A stretch of 64,000 bases of DNA. Source: Athripsodes cinereus (lineage: Eukaryota; Arthropoda; Insecta; Trichoptera; Leptoceridae). Below are positions 21,882-32,610 of this stretch, piece after piece. Each line of letters opens with the position of its first letter. Position 1 is the first letter of the stretch. The stretch is from NCBI GenBank assembly GCA_947579605.1, contig OX388314.1, positions 24,686,000-24,749,999 of the forward strand, given 5' to 3'. A model generated the notes under the pieces. It ran no database searches. It had not been told where the DNA came from and saw nothing but the letters and a program-made list of their open reading frames with translations. A program made the translations under genes and the position numbers.

Positions 21882-22034
21882 GACATCCTTCATACCTGCC
21901 GAGGGTTGCAAAAGTTGTTAAGTACTGTCTTACAAACTTTCTCAACCGACGTCTAAGTAAAAAACTGGCTGCAAAATTTGATCAGCCGCACAACCGATTA
22001 TTTCTTTGAATTACCAATTTAGTATATCTTTGTA
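21882..22034 (-). repeat. Inverted repeat, right arm (5' of GTPase 2)
   Basis: Reverse-complement partner of 16501-16632. It lies about 300 bp before the GTPase 2 start codon, while the other arm lies about 75 bp after the GTPase 1 stop, so orientation relative to the genes differs. Confidence 0.6.
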
Positions 22035-22339
22035 GACCACACACTTTCTTAGCGCAACCAAGTTTAATTAAATAACAAATACCTAATATAACTTAATATG
22101 GTTCACTTCTAGTCAACGTCTTCTAAATGGTAAAAGTTATTTTAAAACTTATTTCGATATCAACGGCGTCTCGCAATACTGCGGGCTTTAAAGCTAGTTT
22201 AAAATGTAAAATATAATAATTATGAACCACACTGTAAACAAAGAACAACTGAACGAATATAATCCAACAGGCGTTGGAACAGTGAACATCATCGCGGAAA
22301 ATCAAGATCAAAATAATAAATAAGTTTGACCGGCGTAAA

Positions 22340-23743
22340 ATGGAAGAGCACGCAATACTTGAAACTCTCAGTGATCTACAAAATTTAATCTACAATACAT
22401 CGGCTGCGAAAACTTTGGAAAATGTCAGAAATAAACATATCGTTTTATTCATGGGAAATACTAAAGCGGGCAAAAGTACAATAGTCAATCATGTCATAGG
22501 GAATGCTCTAAAAGGAGAGTATGTGAACAAAAAAAGATTTAGAATAAACCTCTACAATCAGTTAAGGCATTCTGGACCTGAAATTGGATTGGAATCTGCA
22601 TCAGAAACAACAGTTCCCACGGCATGGAGGTCTAATAGAATCAGTGGAATTATAGTGGATGCACCAGGATTTGATGACAACAGAGGAGAAGCACAAGACA
22701 TCGCTAATGTGTATCACATTAGAAACATTCTAACCAGTGCAAGATCAGTCAAGATTGTTTTAATTTTGGACATAAACGATATCGCAGGTGATAATATTGG
22801 ACAATGTGTTTCGTTGATTGATAAAATGAAATTAATGTTTCCTGGTATAGGACAGAAATTGAATGCCGCTATCACGCTTGTTGTGAATAAATGTGATAAA
22901 AATACGTCAAAGAGTGATATAAGTGAATATTTAAATGATGACATCTTATCACAACCATTGATGCAAGTGAAAAACAGGGAGTTAGTGCAACATCTGTATC
23001 AAAATCCTAATCAAATAGTTATAGTGCGAAAGCCTTCTTCTTGTAAATTAATTCCTGACGAGTTATTTGGAGATTTGATTCATACTATTGAAAATGTTTG
23101 CAAAAAACTTAGTTGTGACTATTTTAGAAATGCCAAATTTGGATTGTCTGATAAATCTAAAGTTTTTTTGCACATCGCTCGTAGATATTTTACTGAACAT
23201 GAGTATTTTATAAATAAATTGAATAGTTATAAAGAAAAATTCAATAAATTCGTAGACATCGAATTCCCTATGAGTAGAAATATCAATCGAATAAAAATGA
23301 AAAAGGAACTGTTAAAGACAATTTATGATAAAATAAATAATATAATGGAGAAGAATCTGAATGTGATCGAAACATTGCAAGCCTTGGGCAGTTTATATTT
23401 TAACAACATACTAGATGAAAAATTTTATACTCATGTCAATTTTGCTTTGTTTGTGAATCAAATTTTATGCATTGATAAATCGAATCATTTTAAAGTGATA
23501 ATCAACTGCACTTTATCAGAAATTAAATCTATTGTTATGCAAAAGATCTCCGATTATCAAGAGGTGCAAGATGAATTAGTGTTTGAAGAGAATGTGAGGA
23601 AAAGAAAAGCAGAAGAAGAAAGAATAAGGTTGGAAAATTTAAGAATTCGTAGATTGAAGGAGGAAAACGAACAGCAAGAACGATTATTGGAAGAGATGAG
23701 ACGTCAAATACAAAAAGAACGAGATGAATGTATAATACTTTGA
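22340..23743 (+). CDS. CaaX-tailed AIG1/GIMAP-like GTPase 2
   Basis: Predicted 467-residue paralogue of the protein at 15009, intronless in its coding part. The G domain is complete by eye: G-N-T-K-A-G-K-S (39-46), S-E-T-T-V-P-T (88-94), D-A-P-G (107-110) and N-K-C-D (183-186). A helical middle region follows, then a charged coiled coil (about 415-455). The C terminus is C-I-I-L, a CaaX box whose final leucine favours geranylgeranylation. The two proteins are very alike between residues 88 and 170 and diverge strongly after about residue 230. The start matches the paralogue's. Function is unknown; membrane association and GTP binding are inferred. AATAAA-rich sequence near 24013-24028 may serve as the polyadenylation signal. 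Confidence 0.87.
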   Translation: MEEHAILETLSDLQNLIYNTSAAKTLENVRNKHIVLFMGNTKAGKSTIVNHVIGNALKGEYVNKKRFRINLYNQLRHSGPEIGLESASETTVPTAWRSNRISGIIVDAPGFDDNRGEAQDIANVYHIRNILTSARSVKIVLILDINDIAGDNIGQCVSLIDKMKLMFPGIGQKLNAAITLVVNKCDKNTSKSDISEYLNDDILSQPLMQVKNRELVQHLYQNPNQIVIVRKPSSCKLIPDELFGDLIHTIENVCKKLSCDYFRNAKFGLSDKSKVFLHIARRYFTEHEYFINKLNSYKEKFNKFVDIEFPMSRNINRIKMKKELLKTIYDKINNIMEKNLNVIETLQALGSLYFNNILDEKFYTHVNFALFVNQILCIDKSNHFKVIINCTLSEIKSIVMQKISDYQEVQDELVFEENVRKRKAEEERIRLENLRIRRLKEENEQQERLLEEMRRQIQKERDECIIL

Positions 23744-24422
23744 AGTAAATACATAAATATATTCCAATTCAACTATTTTCTTTTGGTGAATTTGTTAATT
23801 TCTTACGCATTGAAAAAATTTAAACTGACTCACGAGTATTTAGACTAGGTACTGTATAAATTTATGTAGATATTGTATAAGAATAGACCACAGTCTAGTG
23901 ATACAGAATGTTGCATTTATTTATAAATAATTTAATTTTGAAATACTTATGAACTTAGGTTAAGGATTTATATTATAAACCTAATTGTTAATTTTTGTAT
24001 GTTTTTTAACGGAAAATAAAATAAATAAATACCTTAAAAAGTATTGTATAGAAAACCTGTGAAATACCTATCTAACAATGAAAAGAAAATTTGGCGACGG
24101 GAGTTGGAAATCTTAAGTGCCAGGGAAATCATTAGATTTTAGAAATTGAGACCTAAAAACTCTTTACTTTTGAAATCTACAAACTTTTTTCCTAAATCTA
24201 CGTACGTACTGTTTCAGTCTGACTGTTGTCTTTTTCAAAATCCGAGCTGGCAACACTGATGCATAGACAAAATGATGACAGATGGTAGATGACAGTTGTC
24301 AAAATCAATTTTAGGTTAAGTTCCTAATAATACATTATTAAAAGTTATGGTTAAGATTTTGAAGCGCTCGATGTGAATTTATTAGCAGTATAACAATAAT
24401 TCGTGTAAGTTACTTTTTAAAA

Positions 24423-25890
24423 ATGGAGAAAGAGTTAATGCAGTTTGATTCATCGCTTGGTGGCAAAGAAAGTTTACCAAATGAAGTACATGTACTTAAA
24501 TTTGCTGCAGCACGTTGTAAAGAAATAGCGGCGATGACAGAATGTATTATGAACCCGTGCTCCTCTAAACTAGTCTTTCAAACCTTACCGGTCCATATGA
24601 GGAGGAGAATCATGAGTCACAATTCTAAGCGCCTACCCAGGAGACTCCGCGCCGCTTATGAAGCTCAACTGGCTAAGAGTGGACAACCACTGAAATTGAA
24701 AAGACCGTCTCGTAAATACAGAAGGCGACCTAGAAACTTACTTAAAGAATACAATAGAAGGATGAGAAATCATGTATGGCTCGAGACTCACATTTGGCAT
24801 GCTAAAAGATTTCATATGACTGAAAAGTGGGGCTATAAATTGCCATCAGCGCCATGTGATAGAGCCTACCGTGCTTGTTACAGAGCTACTTCTAAGCATT
24901 GTCTATTGCAGGACATTTCATACTATCCAAGTGTGCAAATTACTGCAAACTTAGAGGAATTTAAAACTGGTTTTAAAAAAATTACTAGAAGTGAGTGTGG
25001 TCTCAGTATCACATCCCAAGCATATTTATCTGGAAAGAGAGCTGGAAGTGCCTATATATTCCATTTAAATAAACATCCCATGGATTGCATTGGGAAAATT
25101 TCTTTTTTATGGTGTGGTGAACAAAATAATAGTTCAAAAACAATATGGATATTTGCACATCCTTCATTTTATAAGGAGATTCTGAATTCATTGGTTGATT
25201 GTTTCAATCTAACTGACTCAAGTGACGAATGTTATATACCAATAAAAAAAATTAAGCTGAATGAAACTTCAGTTGAAAAAACTGATAATATTAATCAAGA
25301 TTTAGAAAAATTAAATAAAATATACAAAAATAGCAAAGGTGTTGTTTTAAAAGAAATGAAAGATTCAGTAAATTATTTTCAACTAACAGGTCCTCTTTCA
25401 CAATCTATTTTGAGTAAAGCTCTGACTCCCTTAAGTGTAGATATTAAAAGTGAAAATTGGTTTACGAATAGTTGCAGAAATCAATCTGAAAAATGTATAC
25501 ATGAGACTCAGTCAAAATTTTGGTCCAAATTTAAAAATTTGAAATCTCCTTCAGAATTACCATGTCATTTGATTGTGGGATTAAATGTCAAAGATCCCAG
25601 GACGAATTTTCCTCAAAAAAGAACCAAAGCACTACCAAATGATAACTGTGATGTAAATGTAGGAGATATGATTAATATGCCCGATAATTTAAGTCATAGT
25701 TATTTGTGGAATGAGGATATTAGGAAGACTATATCAATAAATATAATGACAACAGCAGATTTGAATAAATTAAGAGAAAATAATAGTCTTGTTCCGGGAG
25801 AATATAATTCAGTACTCGATTCTGTACCTGGTGTTCCTGTTCTGCTAATACAGAGACCTGGAAGTCAAAACTCTTCTTACAAAAGAATAG
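24423..25890 (+). CDS. Pop1: POP1, exon 1 (ribonuclease P/MRP protein subunit)
   Basis: POP1 is the large protein subunit shared by nuclear RNase P (tRNA 5' processing) and RNase MRP (rRNA processing). Exon 1 encodes residues 1-489 plus one base. The POP1 N-terminal domain is clear: S-K-L-V-F-Q-T-L-P.H-M-R-R-R-I-M-S-H-N.K-R-L-P-R-R and W-L-E-T-H-I-W-H-A-K-R-F-H-M..K-W-G-Y, then A-C-Y-R-A and L-L-Q-D. Arginine-rich stretches suit RNA binding. The start ATG is the first in frame and gives the usual N terminus. The splice donor GTAAATG follows 25890. The full joined product is 809 residues, somewhat shorter than the human protein (about 1024). The spliced coding parts are 24423-25890, 26256-26617, 27430-27708 and 28183-28503; all phases agree. 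Confidence 0.95.
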
Positions 25891-26255
25891 GTAAATGTTG
25901 AATACTTAATAAACCAATGGAATTGTTTGACCCATCATATTATATAAATTTTTTAATAATGATTTTGATCACTATTCATAGTGTCTGAAATCTTGAATAT
26001 TAGAATTTCGAGTTGTTTCCATTGGAACTAGGCATTTAATTTGTCTTGTTTTTATTATCATATCCTTATATATTTCTTCAGTAAGTCTTAATTGATATAC
26101 TTCACCAATCTTGATGAAAATATCACATTTTTCATGTTTTTGGGTAAAACACCATTACAAATTAACATGAGAATAATTTTAACTACATTCTATATTTTTA
26201 ATTCGTATAAAATCATTTATTTTTTTTATCTTCAATATTAATATAACTTTTTCAG

Positions 26256-26617
26256 GTTATAATAGTGGATGGGATATAATTATTCCTTCAGGATATGGGA
26301 TGGCATTTTGGTTATCTATGGTTCTTCGAGGTGCAAGAGTTGGAGGTCTACGGGAAGCTTTCAAAACAATGTACGAATCTGGTAACAATGACATTCTACA
26401 ACCAGATACTTGTGCTGCTAAAATAGAGGAAACTGAAAAATCAAAACTATTGCTAGAAAAATATTTTAGACTACCGCCAAATAAGCGAGTGAATTTTAAC
26501 AAATTGTCCATTAACAGTCCCTTTCTGTGCAGATGGCAAACACTTTGCGACAATTGGCTAAACACTAATAATAACTTTTTTGTTATTCGAGATAAGTGCA
26601 TCTTAAAAGATCTTCAG
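26256..26617 (+). CDS. Pop1: POP1, exon 2
   Basis: This exon begins after TTTTTCAG and completes the split glycine codon to read G-Y-N-S-G-W-D-I-I-I-P-S-G-Y-G-M-A-F-W, the start of the conserved POPLD domain (substrate/RNA contacting region of POP1), then R-G-A-R-V-G-G-L-R-E. It ends at a GTAAAA donor, with phase 0 to exon 3. The 365-bp intron before it holds nothing notable. Confidence 0.92.
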
Positions 26618-26689
26618 GTAAAACACATTGTTTATCATAATATACTTATTATCAAATATCTGTACGTGTTATATTAAAATTATTTAAAG

Positions 26690-26865
26690 ACAGATTTACC
26701 AAGAATCCTTGAAGGCATTTCCTTGGGAATTGACGAGTTTTGGATGAATGGAACAAGTCGCTTGCTGCATTGATTATTGCAGAGAACTCAAGTGTATTTA
26801 AGAACAGGCTTGATGGTGAACAATTACATCTAAATGTGTGGACATCAAGCACATTAGTTTAAACT
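26690..26865 (+). pseudogene. LINE remnant in POP1 intron 2
   Basis: The plus strand reads D-E-W-N-K..A-A-L-I-I-A-E-N-S-S-V-F-K-N-R-L-D, the conserved C-terminal pattern (W-N.L-P...A.S...F-K-N-R-L-D) of CR1/jockey-type LINE proteins, with the proline region broken by a frameshift. It lies in the 812-bp intron between exons 2 and 3. A second LINE-like 3' tail, with a CTGTGCATTTTGCACAG hairpin and CACAATAAATAAAT, is at 27000-27100. Confidence 0.65.
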
Positions 26866-27429
26866 GCCTTTTTTATGGTTAATATTAATAACAACGATAA
26901 AATATTTTTTAATTTGCCCAATAATTTTAGTCAGTTATTTGTGGAATGAAGATATGAGGAGGATTTTATCAAGAAATAAAGTTAATAATAATATATATTT
27001 TTGACGCATCTCCACATGCTGTGCATTTTGCACAGTACTGGAGATCAGTTTGATTGTTTTTTTTTCTGGATTTCGACACAATAAATAAATAAAACATAAA
27101 AACTTTTCCAGCAAATAGCAATCATTATTGCTCGCTAATTGTTTCCCAGGATTTATGATTTATTTCTCTTTGATTTATGATAAAAGAAGCTTTCAAAAAG
27201 AATATTCTTTGGGTAGTTTTTTTTATTTTTTTTTATTTCATATTTAAGGATGATGAATTCATTTTCTATTTCATTATTCACTTCAACATTCATTGAGGGG
27301 GTGAATAGCCTGATAATAAAGTTTCTAAACTTAGGTTCTAATTTTATAAATGTACGGTGAACTTTTTTCCAAAGTACAGTGAAGAATAAAATGAATAAAT
27401 AACTAAAAATAAATTTATTTTGTTTTCAG

Positions 27430-27708
27430 GAGATGTTGACAACAAAAAAACTAAATCCAACATTCAATTGGAATATGAAAGCTTTGGTACCAGTGAGAAT
27501 ACTCTCAAAAAATAAGGGAAAACTGTCCGACTATGGTTTAATTTGTCTTCCGAAAAATGGTGATACAATTTCTATGAAAAGTTCGGAACTCTTAGAGCCT
27601 TTACAGAAAGACAAAAATCAGAAGCAGAGGCAGATATTAAGAAATGAGCATAAATTAGAACTTACAAAATTAAAAAGGCGAAGAGTTAGATTGAAACGCA
27701 AATTATTG
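27430..27708 (+). CDS. Pop1: POP1, exon 3
   Basis: This exon opens after GTTTTCAG with phase 0 and encodes 93 residues, including P-V-R-I-L-S-K-N-K-G-K-L-S-D-Y-G-L-I-C-L-P, which is typical of the POP1 C-terminal part, followed by a very basic segment (K-R-R-R-V-R-L-K-R-K). It ends at a GTGAGT donor. Confidence 0.92.
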
Positions 27709-28182
27709 GTGAGTTTTGATTGTAACTTTTATAAAATGAGATGTTGGTTGCCTGATGATGTAATATTCTCAGACTTCAGAGCAGAAAACCCATTTTTCAC
27801 TTACTTCACCTTCATAATACATGATATCTGTATTGAATACTGTTTGACGAAATGCTAACAGAGCCCTTTACACTCTGCTTAGCAATGATATTGTGTTTTG
27901 ATCTATGATTCTGTATTTTTTTTTTTTTTATATATATATAATCTATTGTATTATCCTGTCTTATGTAAATTGACGAGTCCAAGTACCAAAAACTTTGGTC
28001 TAAGGACGATAAACAACAATAAACAATATGCTATGTAACAAATATACAGAACATCCTCTCCATAAATCTATTCTTTAAAATATCCCTTTTAGAGTTTTCC
28101 ATAAAAATAAAGCTGTTTGTTTTCATTCAGGATGTGATTTTTATTTTTTTATATACCTAATTATTATGACTTTATTTTTCAG

Positions 28183-28503
28183 GAAAAATCGGAAAAGTTT
28201 GTAAACGTACCAAAACAAAACAATTCAAAATTAAATGAGGAATTTGCATTAAAAATGAGAGAACTATGGCTTCCGTCACGTGTAGATGATGTTCAACATC
28301 AGTGTAGCAGAGAAACAATGGGATACACTTCACACGGAGATTTTAGTTTCACAGAAGCTAAAGGATGTGGAATTGGTTATATTACATTGCAAAGTGTAAA
28401 AAGTATTCTTCAAATCCCTGGAAAGGAATGTTTGGTGTTGACGAGAAGCACAAAGTCCAGACAATACAGATTTGCCACGATCAACATAATCATTGGAAAT
28501 TAA
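28183..28503 (+). CDS. Pop1: POP1, exon 4 (C terminus)
   Basis: The final exon begins after ATTTTTCAG in phase 0. It carries the conserved C-terminal POP1 core with G-Y-T-S-H-G-D-F-S-F-T-E-A-K-G-C-G-I-G-Y-I-T and ends Y-R-F-A-T-I-N-I-I-I-G-N. The stop is TAA at 28501-28503. A MITE starts 26 bases after the stop, so the 3' UTR is largely transposon DNA. Confidence 0.95.
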   Translation, partial: EKSEKFVNVPKQNNSKLNEEFALKMRELWLPSRVDDVQHQCSRETMGYTSHGDFSFTEAKGCGIGYITLQSVKSILQIPGKECLVLTRSTKSRQYRFATINIIIGN

Positions 28504-28528
28504 TCGAGCTTACTTTATGAGTCTAGAC

Positions 28529-28850
28529 CAGCGTTTCCCAACCGGTGGTTCGCGAACCCCTGGGGGTTCGCGAAAATAATAGCGTAATGGCGGGATTTTA
28601 AATGGCCCAAGAAAAATAAAAGGAAAAAAAAACAAAAACACATAAAAAAATAAAAAAAAAGCACACCAAATGCAATGCAGATTGCACGCTGTTGTTTCGG
28701 ACGTATCCATACTGCCTATATCTTATGCAGCATTATATAAAGGAAATTTTATTGTTTTTTTGCCTATCATTAACGACTACATAGGGGGTTCGCCAAATTC
28801 TGTTGGATATTACTTTTGGTTCGCGACGAGAAGAAGGTTGGGAAACACTG
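28529..28850. mobile_element. hAT-type MITE in the POP1 3' UTR, 322 bp
   Basis: The ends are CAGCGTTTCCCAACC (28529) and GGTTGGGAAACACTG (to 28850), near-perfect inverted repeats. The 8-bp duplication GTCTAGAC flanks it exactly (28521-28528 and 28851-28858). CAG(C/T)GTTTCCCAACC ends are well known for hAT elements in animals. No AATAAA stands between the POP1 stop and the element; the first one (28615-28620) is inside it. Confidence 0.92.
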
Positions 28851-29034
28851 GTCTAGACTGTAGACCTTGCCACGCCACCTTTTTATGGCATAGAGAAGAT
28901 ATTGTGTAAATTATGGGACTTGTTTTATTTTTTGTAAAAAATGTCTTTCAGGTATAAATCAATTATATTTTATTTAATTATTCGCTGGTGAATTGAACCT
29001 CTTAGCTGAATTGATGATATTAAGACTTTATTTA

Positions 29035-29112
29035 TATTTTACAGACACCCGCCTTTTGCAGGACACTCGTAAGCTTACAGAAAAGAGTGGGAGATTTATT
29101 CTTTGTCAGGGA
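29035..29112 (-). repeat. SINE-A 5' fragment
   Basis: Contains CCTTTTGCAGGACACTCG, TTACAGAAAAGAGTGGGAGA and GTCAGGGACTCTGG, the minus-strand 5' third of SINE-A. The neighbouring 28860-29034 and 29113-29340 are AT-rich without a gene. Confidence 0.6.
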
Positions 29113-29340
29113 CTCTGGATTCAACTACACTAGATAAATTGACTATAAATATTATTATTCACATCAAAGTTATATAGATATTCATCACATCGGTGCTACT
29201 TCTAATAAATCAGTATCGGACTTTATTGAAAAATGAAACAACTTTTTAATCATAATAATTTATTTCATAGAATTTCAAAAATATTTACTAATATGTACAT
29301 GGGAATTGTATTTTATGGAAATATATAATTGTAATACGAT

Positions 29341-29342
<2 letters not shown>

Positions 29343-29379
<37 letters not shown>
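29343..29379. repeat. (TA)n microsatellite
   Basis: About 16 consecutive TA units directly precede the left end of the pogo-type element. TA-rich DNA is the usual target of that class. Confidence 0.95.
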
Positions 29380-29381
<2 letters not shown>

Positions 29382-29383
<2 letters not shown>

Positions 29384-29934
29384 GTGAAACCTCTATCTAT
29401 CGTTTTTGAAGGGACCTATTGAAATAAACTATGGATGCGGGAAAACAATGAATGCGGGAGTATAGAAAAAATCACATTAATATGTATTTTAATGTTTAAT
29501 ATATGTACATACGAGTATATAGGTTTTATAAAAATTATACATGTTTCCATAGACATACCATGTTTCAAAAGTTATAAATAAATTTGTTGAAATACAAAAG
29601 AAAGCTGCATGGAGATCAAAATCATACTTTATACTGTATGTAATCTTTCATTGTCATTTTTGCTTTTTTATTGTACCTACTGACGTATAACAGACGTTAA
29701 ATCAAAAAAAAAAAAAACATTCTTTCTTTCTTGCTCACTCTCAAATGTTAATATACATAATTATATACGATTTTTTTGTGTAATTTAAACGGTCAACGCG
29801 ATAAAATCATATAGAGAAACGATGGATGCGATATATTTTTACGTGTTTTGTATGAAACTAATTCGGAACTGTAAAAAATAACGACAAATACGGGAAAAAA
29901 ATTATTCGAGGAACGATAGATAGAGGTTTCACTG
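29382..29934. mobile_element. pogo/Tc1-type non-autonomous element, 553 bp
   Basis: Inverted ends CAGTGAAACCTCTATCTATC (29382) and GATAGATAGAGGTTTCACTG (to 29934) are exact complements for 20 bases. They are flanked by TA on both sides (29380-29381 and 29935-29936). CAGTGAAACC ends with a TA duplication fit the pogo/Tigger group. No transposase frame is present. Confidence 0.85.
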
Positions 29935-30054
29935 TACTTACATAAGTTTCCAAGATGTAAAACCCACTCTTGATAAATATATTTTTTAGTAGAAATTCTA
30001 TCTATACCATCATGTTTCTCACAGACGGCATAATCAGTAGACTAACTGCATATG

Positions 30055-30190
30055 ATAAACATAATAATAATAAACTTTATTGTACAAAATATTTGGATAC
30101 AAATAATAAGGATACATGGTATAAACGAATAATTTTGCACAATGGGCGAGTTTATCGCAGGGACGCGATATCTTCCAACTAACCCAAACA
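30055..30190 (-). repeat. LINE 3' tail (minus strand)
   Basis: On the minus strand: GGGTTAGTTGGAAGATATCGC, the GCGATAAACTCGCCC hairpin, then TTTTGTACAATAAAGTTTATTATTATTATG. This is a clear copy of the LINE ending. A SINE-like piece (ACCATCATG...GACGGCATAATCAGTAGAC) lies just before it at 30000-30055. Confidence 0.75.
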
Positions 30191-30769
30191 TACAGATCAT
30201 CTTTTCTGTACTGTAAAATTAACCTTTAGCCCGCCGCAATATGGTAAACCTAGGTATGTATTATACGCTATGACAAAACAAACAATCGTAAATCACATAA
30301 TATTTCGACGTTTATTTGATATTTAATTATATTGTGACATGGATTTTATAATACTGTTGCCTATTGTGTGAAGAATACACACAGTTGATTTCTATACTAG
30401 TTTACCTATATATAGATATAATACAACGTAAATAAGTCACCGATATCACCGGTGTGACGTTGGCGTACAGGACACTGTTTTTTGTGATATCACCGGTGAT
30501 ACGTTGGCGGGCGAAGGGTTAAGATGACATCTAGAACTTGTGGCAAACTCTATCACTGCTAAATTAAAAATATTTCAATACTCTTAGTCTTCTAATAAGA
30601 TTCTTAGTATATGAAGACTTAAGCGCCTACCACACGCACAAGCATCACCACAGTTCTGTTTGCGCAAGCTTCTTGCAAGAAAACACGGACGTGGCTACCA
30701 CACGATGCAGTTAAGTAAGTCTCATTTTACTCGCAAACGTGAAGCGAGACCTATGGTCATTCTGCTTCA

Positions 30770-31000
30770 AACATGGAGTCCACGGTAAAAAATAGATCTT
30801 TTCGGTAAGTTTTCGAGTACCCTGTAAATAGCAGGTGTACGTAAAACCTCACATATAAAACAATTAGCATCTGAAATGCGGAATGCCACCCATTCTGAAT
30901 ATCTTATTTTTTTATTACCACAAAGAGAACAATCTGCATGTTTATTACATGCAGTCCGTCCACTGGCTACCCCACCTGTGATGGTATGGTAGTAGTAGTA
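30770..31000 (+). repeat. SINE-A, diverged full-length copy
   Basis: Plus-strand order is preserved: GGAGTCCACGGTAAA, TTTTCGAGTACCCTGTAAATAGCAGGTG, GCCACCCATTCTGAATATC, GCTACCCCACCTGTGATGG and a (TAG)n tail at 30989-31000. Confidence 0.7.
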
Positions 31001-31308
31001 TATTGCATTGGCTGTAATGACATGCATTAATTAATTGGAATATTTGACGAAGAGTGGGATTTACAAGTTGAAAAATTATTTAATGTAAAATAATAATTTA
31101 AAAAATCTTGTACAAATAAATTGTAATTTTACTCAGGTTAAAAACGAATCTATTTTGTACTAAGGTAATTCACTATTAATAAAATATATTTTATTAAATG
31201 AAAAATTAATTGAAAGTAAAGAAAAACCACTCAATTAAAAAATTGAAGACTAATATTATGGTACTAATCAGGGGTCTGACTCCCAACGCTTCCTAGTAAA
31301 CAACTTTA

Positions 31309-31725
31309 TATCGTCGTTGCATATTCAAAAAGAGACATGTGCGCACATTTTTATTTAGGCATACTCTTTTTAAACTGTTCATTAAGGCATTAAAATTGTA
31401 ACAAAGTTTGGATTTTTTATTGGCGTGTGATATTATTCTGTAAGTATTGAATTTTTAAGTATTAATTTAAGTATTGAACGATAATATCAGAGCGCAAGGA
31501 ATGTCGTGGAAAGAGGTGACGCAATTGGTGCAGAGACACTCTGAATGGCGGAGGCTGGTTTCTGCCCTGTGCTCCCGAGAGGAGCGTAGAGGGCGATGAA
31601 ATTTTATATTTGATGCTAAGAATCACTTTATAAAATGGTTATGATGTCATTATAAGCAGTTTATTCTAGAAATGTCAAAACATTTATGAATTCGCATGTC
31701 CCTTTTTGAATATGCAACGACGATA
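31309..31725. mobile_element. TIR element with captured LINE fragment
   Basis: Inverted ends TATCGTCGTTGCATATTCAA (31309) and TTGAATATGCAACGACGATA (to 31725) continue inward as similar sequence (AGAGACATG against CATGTCCC). A second copy with the same ends lies at 38959-39464. Inside this copy alone is a short frame 31501-31599 reading M-S-W-K-E-V-T-Q-L-V-Q-R-H-S-E-W-R-R-L-V-S-A-L-C-S, the C-terminal pattern of some LINE reverse transcriptases. Confidence 0.75.
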
Positions 31726-32432
31726 TATCGTCTCAGAAATGTTTAACTGCGTCTCTTGAAAATAAGCTGTCTAGTCGTAAGAGTTCCAATTATCCGCCAA
31801 TTTCTACAATAGGTTATCCAGTAGTACCTACTTAGTAAGTTACGTAATTATTCCTCTACAACTATAAACATCAATATATATTTATTGGGTACAACTGGAT
31901 AGATAATCTATTATAGAAATTGAGCTAGATAATATATCAATATACAAAAGCACAAAGTTTTAGGTTTTAAAAACCCTAAGTAATATTGTCAACTTAGTGT
32001 AGGCTTCAGTTTATTTTCAGGAATAAATATTATTTTGATATTTGTTAGATAACATCTGTGTTGGGAGTAATCAACTTGAAAATAATACTTATTATATTTA
32101 ATAGTAATAATAATTGATTAATACCTAGCTAGAACGAAATTAAAGAAATATAAATATAATGCCATTTTTTTAAATCCAATACATATAAGTAAAAACGAAT
32201 AATAAAACAAATTCTTTGATATTAATAAAATAATAATCAAAAAACACTGTCCATTTTTGATTAATGAGTTTGATTATTCACAGAAGCTTTTCAGAGCAAG
32301 CTCCATCATCAGTGAAATCAAAACTTTTGACACATAAACAGAATATACCATTTTGATCTAAATTGAAGTGGGAAGGGGAGATGATATACAATCAAACACG
32401 AAATACCAATATACATATAATGAAATCTTTTT

Positions 32433-32610
32433 TTTTTAAAAAAAGATTATATCTGGGTTTTGTTGTAAACCCAAATACAATCTTATAGACCTTTCACAGT
32501 AAGCTAAAAGCTTGTGTCGTGAAAGGGGAGTTTGCCAGCACCTGGGATCGAACCGCGGACCCCTTATTCACAAGGCCGAGACTCTACCCCCGGGCTACCG
32601 ACGAACTCAC
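32433..32610 (-). repeat. SINE-B, tRNA-derived, best copy
   Basis: Read on the minus strand it starts with a tRNA-like head: GGTAGCCCGGGGGTAGAGTC (A box region), GGGTCCGCGGTTCGATCCC (B box). It continues through TTTCACGACACAAGC, GTATTTGGGTTTACAAC and ends in a poly(A/T) run. A pol III promoter with both boxes is visible, so it could be transcribed. It is not a functional tRNA because no acceptor stem closes it. The stretch 31726-32432 shows nothing else recognisable. Confidence 0.8.

Noticed and set aside
32433..32610. Possible tRNA gene from the strong B box
   Set aside because: The A and B boxes are present but no cloverleaf with an acceptor stem closes, and other copies with the same 3' body exist, so it is a SINE.
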